A stretch of DNA of 64,000 bases from Stomoxys calcitrans (Eukaryota; Arthropoda; Insecta; Diptera; Muscidae). Shown here piece by piece: positions 11,201 through 22,900 of this stretch (positions within the stretch are counted from its first letter, which is position 1; every line of letters starts with the position of its first letter). The stretch is from NCBI RefSeq assembly GCF_963082655.1, contig NC_081553.1, forward strand, positions 36,653,509-36,717,508, written 5' to 3'. The notes beneath the pieces were generated by a model that saw nothing but the letters and a program-made list of their open reading frames with translations, was not told the DNA's origin and made no database searches. Both the position numbers and the translations under genes were made by a program.

Positions 11201-13967
11201 TCCTAATCCTGTTCATTCTAACACCTGGCATTGTAATGACGTAAATTTTTTAGCAGTGGTCTTCTGCGCTTTTAAGTTCCCTGAGTGAAGCTGATAGTGA
11301 ATGAGATTGTTAGACGCGTGCTAGTATATAACCTAAGTTCAAAAACCATAACAGCAGCAAACACAATCCATAAAATATTCATTTTAAAGTTTATATTTCT
11401 GTACGGCGAATTCACAAAATAATTGACATATGAAATTCTCTCAGCTGGGTTGATGCGGCCAACTGATAAATACGCCTTTATTTAAATTTAAGTTTTATGT
11501 GTGTAAGGCGAATTCAAAATTGTTTTGACATTTGCAGTTCCATCAGCTGTGCTGAAGCGGCCATCTTATTAAATACGCTTTGGTTTGAACATTGGGTGAA
11601 CCAGTGCCTGAATTCTCTCCAGGAATTTTGTTATTCTGTGGAAACCTGGTTTGGCGGTCTCTGGACCATATTATTTCTCCCCGACCCCCCTGCCGGGTTC
11701 ACAACTTGTTTGTATTGTTTCGTTGGTTTTCCAATATTTTGTCGTTTCTGCTGTCTGCGCTTCTCCACCTATTTTTTTCTTCTACCTTCTTTTAGGGCAA
11801 AAAACTAGGGTCTCTTGGAGAAGAGGTTACCCTCAAAGCTAACTTTACTTAACAATCCCTCCATCCAATGGTGGTGGTTGTTGTAGTAGCAGTGAGTGGT
11901 ACACTGAGGCGGCAGCCCTTGTTGATGAAGGAATTCATCCGGCCAATCCGGTACATACAACCGGCTGCCATGGGACTGGTGGTGATTATAAAAACCGATT
12001 ACGATTAGTTACACCCGGGACTTGTTAGGTACATTTATATATATATATTGGAATAGAAGCTTTGGTTATGTAGCCCCTTTATATTCGAATTAACTCAGCC
12101 TTATATGTTAAATAAAACTAAACCAAAGTTGCAGCATATGAAATACGTAATAAAATACGACATTATAATGAAGGTATTACATTTAATGGAATAAAAACAA
12201 TAACAAAGAAAATACTTAAAATAGTATCATGTTTTTAAAGTAGGGGGGTTTTGGATAATAAGTATACAAACATATTTTCTGTAGCCTTTTTTTGCACCAG
12301 ATAGAGGCAAATTATTAAAGCTAAGGTGTAGAATATGAAATTAACAAAAATGGAATCACTTACAATGATGAAGCAATTAAAAAAAAATTTTATGAACAAA
12401 AATTGAGATTATGGTTATTAAAGGGACTGTTTTATTTTAGCACTACACTATCCAGTGCAAGTCATATGACTGTCCTTCAAAGAATAGTTATCAATATCTT
12501 ACGACATCAAGACATAACGCACACTTTGAACAGTTTAATGCTAAAATAGGGCAGGCCCAATATACGATCATGGCTTTGACACATAAATTTTAAAAACATT
12601 TTTGAGGATTTCCAAACGTGGTATGTATATTGAATAAAGTTCAAGTCAGTGAACCAACAAAAAAATGAGTGAAATTAAATATTACAGGACGTTTTTTTTT
12701 TAAATAGGTTTCCAGATTAAAATGAAATTGTGACTGAAACCATGGGAATAAAATGACAATTTAACAATTGTATTGTAAAATAATTTTTAATTTGAAAATA
12801 ACGAAACGTAGCTATGTTTTAATATGAAGGCAATGTTTTAAGAATAATTGAAAAATCTTTGTGAAATAGAAATTAGTTTTTAATAAATCAAAGAAATATT
12901 GAACTCAATGATTTTTTAATTAAAGTTCATGTTTCTTCGCTTTCCTCTCTCTCTGCGCTATAAACTCTTTTCCATACCTAATTTTTCCTCCATTTAAGTC
13001 CCAAAAAGAAATAAATGTCAGGTGCCAATTAGGCCACTATATGAAATGAATGGACAATTACTCAAAGTTTTGTGCAATGGAAATGGCTGCCTATCACAAC
13101 AGCAATACATCGAAATGAGTTACTAGAAGTAAATAAAAGTACAATATAAATGCAACATATATGTATAAACCTAAAGATTCTAAAACAAATCCTTAATTAA
13201 AATAGAATTCCTAAAAATCCATTACTACTATTTTATGTATAAGAAAACACTGGTAGGAAATGGAAACATGGAATTGTTGTGTGTTTCTTGGCTAACAAAA
13301 ATCGGATGGATGAAGCACACTCGAACATGAGACCATTAAAACTAGATTAATTATAACAAAGATACATTTTCTACATACTAGATGTGTGAACATTTCTCCA
13401 TTGCTTTTGTGTTGTGGGTGAGTTGTTTTGGTTTCTATGAAATTTCAGAAAAAGGCAGGTTTATAGTTTACAAAATCATAATCTAACATTGAACAGGGGA
13501 GTTCTTTTAGACAACAACAAAAATTAAATAATAGTTTAAAAATATTAAAGACACTAATAAAAACTATTTTAGCAACAAACAAAAAAACATATGGGAAGTT
13601 TTAGAAAAAAACATTGTATAACTCACATTGGAAACTGCTTTTCTTTGAATGTGGTATATCAGACACACACACACACACATTATCAATGTGCCGCATATGC
13701 ATAAAAGAGGGGGGAGAATGCTGTATGTGATGCAAAGGGGGGAGTATAGGAGCACATAGATGCAGTAGAGTATAGTTTTGCTGCAGGTTATAGTAGAGAT
13801 AGTAGAATACATATTAAATGAAAATAATTTCATCCTTGGTTTTTCTTCTTCAAATATCTTAAATAGCTACAAGACTTAAGAGTAGGTAGGTGTGTGTATG
13901 TTTTTGTGTGTGTGTTGTTGTTGTAGTAAGTGTATGTGTGTGTATGTGAGAAAATTTATATGATGTT
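11201..13967. other. Downstream flank and probable 3' UTR of spas; no separate gene
   Basis: Very AT-rich 12,030-13,960 with (AC)n at 13,663-13,680 and GT-rich runs at 13,890-13,950. Read from the minus strand it lies directly downstream of the spas stop codon and lacks repeats or ORFs, as expected of a long 3' UTR; its end cannot be fixed. 11,875-11,980 holds a dispersed repeat ('cactgaggcggcagccctt...ccaatccggtacatacaaccgg') also present at 25,194-25,295 and 43,458-43,540. Confidence 0.5.
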
Positions 13968-16900
13968 TTAAATGGTAATATCACCATATTCTTGAGACCA
14001 TTTTTCATATGACGTTAAGCTCTGCGGGGCTACTGAGCGGCGTATACGCTTCAAGGAATTGTGGAAATCATTTTCGGTTATTGGACGCATAGCACTTATA
14101 TCCAAGCATTTCACTTGTTCCACATTTAACTCTCGTATGGGTTCAAGGGCTGCATCTTTGGCCAAGGCTGTCAAATCGGAACCCGAATATCCTTCGGTGA
14201 GTTTGGCTAGCCGCTTAAGCGCATCCGTATCCAAAGGACTGCCCTGTTTTTGCAATAGACGACGCAAAAGCAGTTCCCTCGTCTCAATGTCTGGCAAAGA
14301 TACATAGACACGTTTGGTAAAACGTCTCAAGGCAGCCTCATCCAATTCCTGTGGACGATTTGTGGCCGCTAGAACAACAATGCGATCGCCATCCGGATTT
14401 CCTGGCAGGCCATCAAACTCAACTAAGAACTCTGTTTTTAAACGACGCGAAGCCTCGTGCTCATTGCTGCTGCGTTCAGATAGTAAAGAGTCCACCTCAT
14501 CAATGAATATTATCGAGGGCTGCATTTCTCTAGCCACCGCAAACAATGCTCTCACCAATTTCTCACCATCGCCCACGTATTTACTGGTTAAGGAGGCTGC
14601 TGAAATATTCAAAAACGTAGCACTGCATTCGGTAGCCACAGCGCGGGCCAACAATGTTTTACCATTGCCTGGTGGACCAAATAATAACAAACCTTTGGCA
14701 GGAGCTCGCAAACCTATAAAGGAAAAACAAAATTTTCATATACACTTTCGATGTAAGGGGTTATGGGATAGAAATACTAACCCGTAAATAGTTCAGGCCT
14801 CACTGCTGGCAAAATAACCATTTCCTGCAAGGCTTGCTTGGCAACCTCTTGCCCAGCAATGTCTGACCATTCAACTTTAGCACCGCCTTCCACAATTTCA
14901 TCGAGTATTATTTGTACCAATTTTTGTTCAACACCCTTGACACTAACAACAGGTGTACTGGCACCACTGTTCGACTGCCCACCAGAGCTACCCATTCCAC
15001 TGATGGGTGTCCGTGAACGTTGTGGTGGAGTATTGCGTCCTGAAGACTGCAAAAAGATTTTTTTCCAAATAAGAATGCAATTCATAACAGAAATATATAT
15101 CTTATATCTAAAATTCAAAGTGTGTGGTGTTTGTCTTGTATTTTTACAGATTGTGTAGGTTGGCTGGAAAGAATTTCGGATGAGGGGCACCAGCCAAAAA
15201 TGTAAAGTGGACCGATTGGGACAACATGAGACTCAAAGCAATTTTAGAGTTGAAACCAGCAAGGAGGCCACCGTAGCGCAGAGGTTAGCATGTCCGCCTA
15301 TGGCGCTGAATGCCTGGGTTCGAATCCTGACGAGACCAACAGAAAAAATTTTCAGCGGTGGTTTTTCTCTCCTAATGCTGGCAACATTTGTGAGGTACTA
15401 AGTCATGTAAAAATTCTCTCCAAAGAGATGTTGCATAGCGGCACGCCGTTCAGACTCGGCTATAAAATGGAGGCCCCTTATCATTGAGCTTAAACTTGAA
15501 TCGGGCTGCACTCATTGATATGTGAGAAGTTTGCCCCTGTTCCTTAGTGGAATGTTCATGGGCAAAATTAGCATTTTGAAATTTACCAAAAGATATATTA
15601 AAGATGTTTGTAGCCGGTACTATGAAGCGGATTTTGCTAATGGGACCCTTCATCGGTATTCGTGTTGCTGGAAGGAAAGTAGGAAACATCATAAACGCTA
15701 GGGCCTCTCGTTTATACAGCTGATCAAGTTTCTCTGTTTTGGTGTAACTTTTCTACGGAGCGACCTTGCTTCTCAATAAAAGCTTGCCGAGGATCGCTAC
15801 CCCCACATGCAGTTATGTGGCTGCAACAACAAACACTTACAATCGAAACACAGCATCTAGGAATCGATAGAGTGGTTAGCGAACTTAGGAAGAATTTACG
15901 GCTAAGGCATTTAGAGCACTGTAACTTTAGTGTCCGTATTGATAGGTAGTAGTCCATTATCAATTCAGTGCCAATAGAAGGTATATAAAAGGACCTCAGC
16001 CACTTTTGGCCACATAGCAGAGACTGATCCGATGGGATGCCCAGAATGTTTCAGCACCATTTTGTTAAGTATACTAACAGCAATAGATCGAAAAGCTGTT
16101 CGTCAACCTTCACAATTTACAAAATTATTTCCGTTAGGGATAACTATGAGCACCACACAAGTTGGAATTGAGAAGCTCAGCAGCGAGCTACCGGGTGCAT
16201 CCACAGGTTGCTGTTAGTGAATGAATCAACTGTAGATGCAACTGTAGTCGCGGACATTCAGCGGTATCGAGTGGAGGAACTTAGTGAGAGGCCGGGAGAC
16301 AACGGCTCATGTATAAATACTGAGTAAGAGTCGGTGCGGCCCGCCATAAATACTGAATGCCTCAACCCCATGGCAGCCGGTAGTCATATGGTGGCAAATA
16401 TCTTCATATCTTTTGAAGCGAAATAAGTGACAAATTCGTTGAGGTAGACGTTAAACTTATTGCAGATGTCACCAATGTGTGCCACGATCGTACCGTCGTC
16501 CGCATATGATACAATATCTATGCCGTTTGAAGGGGGTGGAATGGAAGATAAGTAGATATAAAATAGTCCCGGAGTTATCAACCCACCTTGGGGAGGTCCC
16601 TGTTTTATTCTACGGTGTTTCGAATTCTTATGACTAATTTCCACACATACATAGCGACCATAAAGATAATTCTCGACCCAGCGTTTTAGGTCTGGCAATG
16701 TTCCCATGTTTGACATGGCTGACCGTCTCAAATGCCTTCGACAGTGCCACGAGGATCGTCCTATGGGCTGATTGAAGCCACGGAAAATATGTGCGGTGAT
16801 GGCATGCAAAGCAGTTGTTGTGCTATGCAATCGTTGAAAGCCATGCTGATGCTCGAATGCGACGAATGGAAAATCTCTAACGAGGCTCGGGAGGTGTAGT

Positions 16901-19900
16901 CCCTCAAATGTTTTTCCTACTGGTGAGAGAAGGGAGTTCGTTCTGAACGACTCCCCCTACTCGGGTCCTTTCCAGGCTTAAGTACTCACTCTGCCCATTT
17001 TCCAGATATCGGGTGCTATAAGAGTGTTCGAAGACAGGTTGAGGTCAGTTGTAAAGTATTCGAGGATCATTTTTCTTGCTATTTCAATGAAATTTAGCAC
17101 AGCGAATTCCGGTTTGATCCAGATTGGATCATATTTGGATATAGTTGCCATATAGATCGATAAAAGGAGCATTTTTGATCCGATTTTGATGAAATTTGAA
17201 ACAGTGAGTTTTGATAGACCTCCACATCTGTTTGTTGAATATCATCCAGGTCGAAACATATTTGGATATAGCCGCCATATAGACCAATCTCCCAATATAG
17301 AATATTGAATAGAGTATTTGGTTAACATTCCCTGTATGGCCCAATCTGGACGATGTTCAACAAAAAGGTTTAGAGGGGTGCCAAAACGCACTGGTGCAAA
17401 TTTCATCAAAATCGGATGGAAAATGCTCGTTTTACGGGCTTAATAATCAATTTCGGGCGACCGGTCTATATGGCAGCAGTTTAGAGGGGTACCGGAACTA
17501 GCTGTGCCAAATTCCAACGAAATAGGATGAAAAATGTCAATTTTATGGGCTCATAGCAGTAACACATTCGAAAGGAATGGGTATTTCATCGAATTCGGGT
17601 AATAAATGGATCTTTTATGTCCTCATTACCGTATATCGGGAGATCGGGTGGTCGATCTATAGGGCAGCTATAGTCCGATCTGAACCGCACAGAACTCACG
17701 GTGCCAAATTTCATCGAAATCGGATGAAAATTTATCAATTTATTGCCTCAAGACTTTCAATTCTGAAGATCGGTCTATATAGCGGCTATATATATCTAAA
17801 ATCCGATTTTATGAGATCAGAAGGTCAGGTTCACATACAAAAAATACCAAATCATCAAAAAATTTTTGAAAAATATTTTTATACCCAAGATATCTGCAAA
17901 ATTATAAATACCCAGCTTTTGGATATAATATCCAGGTATTTACCCAATTTACCGGGTAAATACCTTTTGGGTATTTACCCATGGCCCATCATGGATGCTC
18001 AATAAATTGACGGTTGAACAACGTGGCACAAATCTTCGGGTCAGTCACAGTTGCGACGCTAAAAGAGACTAAGGTCCTGCTATCCCTTCTACCGGTGTTC
18101 GAGAGTGTCTTAACAGTAGATCAAAAAATTTTCCAATTTCCCAGATAATCGGACGTTCATTGGTAGATGCGTATCTAGTATGACAACCTTTTGATTCATT
18201 GCGACGAATGGAACTGATGAAAGGAACAAAATGGCCATTGGCGCCAATAGCTCGCCTTGTCATATCGAGCATCATAGGCACTCAGTATTTGTGCAATGGC
18301 CGGTGCCGCACGGCCAGCGGTATCAAGCGGTATCCGCTTGATACCGCTGAATGTCCGCGACTGCCTTTGCAACTACCTACTTTGCCGCAGCTACCTTCTT
18401 CGTATGAAGCATTCCACTATCCGCAAACTGCGGACGCGCCCGGTGGCTCGCAGCTATGTATTGAACACCACACAGATCGGACCTCAATATTCCAGCCACT
18501 CAGCTATCCCGTGCCGGGGTTTTAATATCTTAAAGGACTATTATGGAAATGATATTTAGTTTTATAACTTACAAATTGTCTTCGTACGGCAGGAGGCGTG
18601 GCAGCAGTTTTAACGGGTTGACGTTGTGATACACCAGCTATAGCATTTTTTGAGCCCAAATTACGTGGCAAAGTCTGCGATTTGTTAACCACTGCCAAAT
18701 TGCCAGGTCGTTTAGTAGAGCTAACAGTGAGTTTACGACCCGAAGCTGGAAAATAATACAATAGACAAAATAATTTAATCAAAATACAATACAAATTCAT
18801 TAAATCTTTCTATAAAAATTAAACGTTTTTTTTATTTTTTAAGCCAAAAAAAAAGATTGAAACCTAAATCAGAAATGTGTTAGTGTGTGCACAAAAAGTG
18901 GTTTGAATACACAAAAGTGACATGTTTTAACTATATTTGAAAGCATTTTCGTAATCAATTTCAAGAATAAGAGAATTGTGGCATGAACAAAGATATATGA
19001 TGATCGTTTTGTGCATTATGCTCCTTGATGCTATTTGTGGTACGCTTTGTGTCAATATGAAAAAATTTCAATCTTACCTGCAGCAGGTGACCCCGTACTA
19101 GTTGAGGTGTTGTTACTTGAACTATTGTATCTTATATTATGGGCAGCTATGCTGCGTAGCTTAGTGGTATTATTAGTACGCACCAATGGTATGTTACCAC
19201 CACTGTTGCTATTATTATTTTCCATTTGCATTGGCTGTACAACTTGTATGTTTTTGGCCAATTGCTTAGAAGTTGTAGGAGAAGTTGTTGATGTATTCGA
19301 TTTTCTATATTTAACATTTGAACGATTTCTAAGAGCCTCTGTTTGTTTGTTTTTATCTTCTTCCGCTTCCTTGAGATGTAAAGCCTCCATACGTAATTGT
19401 TCATCGCGCAATTCTTTAGGAATTGTTTTTTTTTTGTTGTATGTTTGTTAACAGTACCACAAGAACAACATCATGACACAACCACAAAAATGATGTTAAT
19501 GATATAAAAAATTATAAAAAATAAAAAACAAAAAAATAAGTTAACAGAAAATGAAAAAAAAAACACTAAACATGCTAACTACAAACTTTATATGGTTGTT
19601 GTATATCTATACTCACCAAGAAAATGTAGGCGATCTCGTGCCATGGAAAGATTAGTTTGCATTTTATCATGCAAGCGCTGGGCACGCTCCCAAACTTCGC
19701 CGCGTCCGCTCCAGCAGTCGACGGCAATACCATCTTCAAGTTCCTTAATACCTTTTCGGTACAATTCAATGGCTAATTCTTTGTGACCTGGAAATTAAAG
19801 AAAAAAAAATTTAGATAAGTTTTGAGTTTAGTTTGAATGAATGGGTAGCCCAACAATAGGGTGAGGAAATGACTGAAAGGCGGTTATTATTTTATTGGGT

Positions 19901-22900
19901 TGCCCAAAAAGTAATTTCGGATTTTTTAAAAGAAAGTAAATGCATTTTTAATAAAACAGAATGAACTTTAGTCAAATATACTTTTTTTACACTTTTTTCT
20001 AAAGCAAAAGTAACAGCTGATAACTGACAGAAGAAAGAATGCAATTACAGAGTCACAAGCTGTGACGCCAACGACGACTATATGAAAAATTCGCAATTAC
20101 TTTTTGGGGAACCCAATGTTAACAAGTGTGTTACTCGGAGTATTGCAAGCATCAGGAATGGAACAGTCAGTACTATAGTACTTTTTTCATTATTGTTTCC
20201 ACCTCAAAAGTACCGTAGTATCCCCGCGACCGATTTAGTACCTTTTTATGCACAAATTAAACTATTCGGAAGTTTTCCTTATTCAGGAAACGCATGATGA
20301 TAAAATAGAAATATTCACTTGTTAGTTGATCCAATCAAGTCCGCCCTATGGGTTGCAATTGCCGTATGCAGGTCGTTTGGGATTTAAATGGAACATTATT
20401 GTAGGATTTTGGGTTGGGGCGTTCCCCCTAGGCCCTTTACTCAAAATTTTAATATTTATCAGATTTTCGATTTTAGGTTACTATCAATGTGCAATCAAAA
20501 ATTCGAATAAAGCGGTCACCCATAGCTGATGTATATCTCGGATATAACCTCAAGGATGGAGACCTTTCGTCTTCGGTTAGGGTTATTTATAAAGGATTGT
20601 GGTACTGCGTCATCGGTATTCGTTAAGGCAGCATTTTTCTTTATTTATTTTTGAAATTTTTATGCAAAACGAAAAAAGTACTCTTTTGATCAAAGAAGTA
20701 AATTTTTACTACTGTACTCTGTTCTCCAAGTATGTGCATGCTTACATAACTGCGTGCATGCACACGATGCATGTATAGAATTATATCGTGTCTACTGCCC
20801 AAACCATCCCATCTTCTCAATGTGTATTGGAAAACCCCAAAGATATACAATAGAAAAGTCTTCCACATCAAAGAAGAAGCGTTTACCCAAGATTGAAGGT
20901 TTTTGTTGTTAACGCAGATTTGTTTACATCGACGACCCCTGTACGTAAAATTGTCTATAGTGCGGATCTGAATGAAGTTGCGCTTTTGCTCCTCGTGACC
21001 CGGGCATGAACAAAGCAAGTACTTGATTTAATCAGTATGTGGAATTTATACGTGTGCCGCCACATTATTCTGAGAAATTTCAGGAGTTGAGCAAATGATG
21101 CATTTCATGTTAATTGTCGAAGCGGAACACTTCCTAGTATACTTGTTCGATTTCTCATTTCCTAGAACATTGCCGTGCTTGAAGTAAGGTCAGAGGTTCT
21201 TTTCAGTCCATCAAGGGCTTTGAACTCATCATCCTTGAATTCAAATCCATAATTCTTGTCAAACTGTGCGCATAAATTACTTAATAGTTAAGACTTACTT
21301 ACTTTAATTGGTTATGAAAGAACATTTGTCCCATTAGCCGAACTTAGAATAGCGTTCCAAGTGTCTCGATCTTCTGCGCTTCTTCTAAAATCTCTGACAC
21401 CATGTTTGTCTTTCACCACTTGATATTTCCATCAGGCTTTAGGTGGAGACTTGAATGCGCATCACATTTTTTGGCATTCTCCGACAAATAACGACCAACA
21501 TATGAATCAGATTGAAGGAACTACGTTCCGCACGGTGAATGACGATGACGTGGGGCCACTAGAATTACAAAGAGGGGCAGCAGCTCGCCAGACATTTCCA
21601 TTGCATCTCCTGAGCAGCGCATCCTGCCAATCCGTGATTTCCTTGGGAGCAGACCAACAACCGACCGACAACCCGACTTCATAATCTCTGAACGCTGGGC
21701 GTTTATAAATAAAAAGAAGGCCGATTGACTTCAGAGAATGCACCAAACGCCTTTTCATTGAGCCAATACCCCCCTCAAATTCGCTAGGTGCTGAGAGGTA
21801 ATTCCGAGACATCATTAAAGCAGCAGCCGCTTGCCTTATACCAGTCGGTCGAATAACCCAAGTGCGGCCTAATTTCCCGGCGCAGGAAGTAGTACTCGCA
21901 GACGAGCGCGATGGGATTCATTGCACTCTACAAAATTTCTCATGAATATTCCATTAAGGAACAGGGAAACTTCTCTCAATGAGTGTAGATCGATAAGAGT
22001 TTAAGCTCAATGATAATGGGCCTACTTTTTTATTCCGAGTCCGAACGATGTGCCGCATAGCGACACCACTTGGTAGATAAGTTTTAACATAGCAGAATAC
22101 CTTACAAAAGTAGCCAGCAATAATAAGGGGATAACCATCATCTCTTAACACCGAAAGAAGGGATAGGTCCTCAATCACTTTGGGTGACGTAACTGTGACT
22201 GACCGATATGTGCCAGGTTTATCAACTGTCAATTTGTTGATCATCCCGGGAGTGACAAGGCAATGAAGAGAGCCATTCGTCGTATCCGTGGTCTCTGAGC
22301 CGAGTATCCGTGTCATCCGCGACTCCAAGTCATAAAAGGCGTTGGGCCCCAATGGAATATCTACACTTTTGGATCTACCTGGAGTCGAGCACCTAACCAT
22401 TGTCCTCAACCTGTCTCTGAACACTTTATAGTACCCAATGTCTGGAAGATGGGCAGAGTGATCCCGATACTCAAGCCGCTTGAAGGACTTCTTCTCCCGA
22501 GCCTCGTTCGATTTCCAGAATATCAGCATGGATTTCGCAAAATTTCACTGCACAACAACTGCTGTGCATGCCGTAACCATGCGAAACTTTTTGGGGATAT
22601 AGCCAACACTTCCCTCCAGTCAGGACTGAAATGCTGTGTCGCGAATTATCTGTGTATTCGACAGTCGTTTGTGGAATTTAGGTATAAGAAGTGGAAACAC
22701 CGTTGAGTGAAACAGGGAGTTCCCCAATGCAGGATGATATCTCCGGCACTGTTTAACCACTAACTATACTCCATTCCACCCCCTCCAAGAGGTATAGAGA
22801 TCGTATCTTATGCGGACGATTGTACGATCATGGTATTAGGCCACCACTCATTGTTGACATCTGCGATAGGTTAAACGTCTACCTCAACGAACTTGCCGCT

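Noticed and set aside
14314..14787. 157-aa plus-strand ORF
   Set aside because: Antisense shadow of the spas AAA domain exon and its neighbouring intron.
15284..15340. Possible tRNA gene (A- and B-box present)
   Set aside because: The tRNA-like head lacks a proper acceptor stem and continues into a repeated body; identical structure elsewhere has target-site duplications, so it is a SINE.
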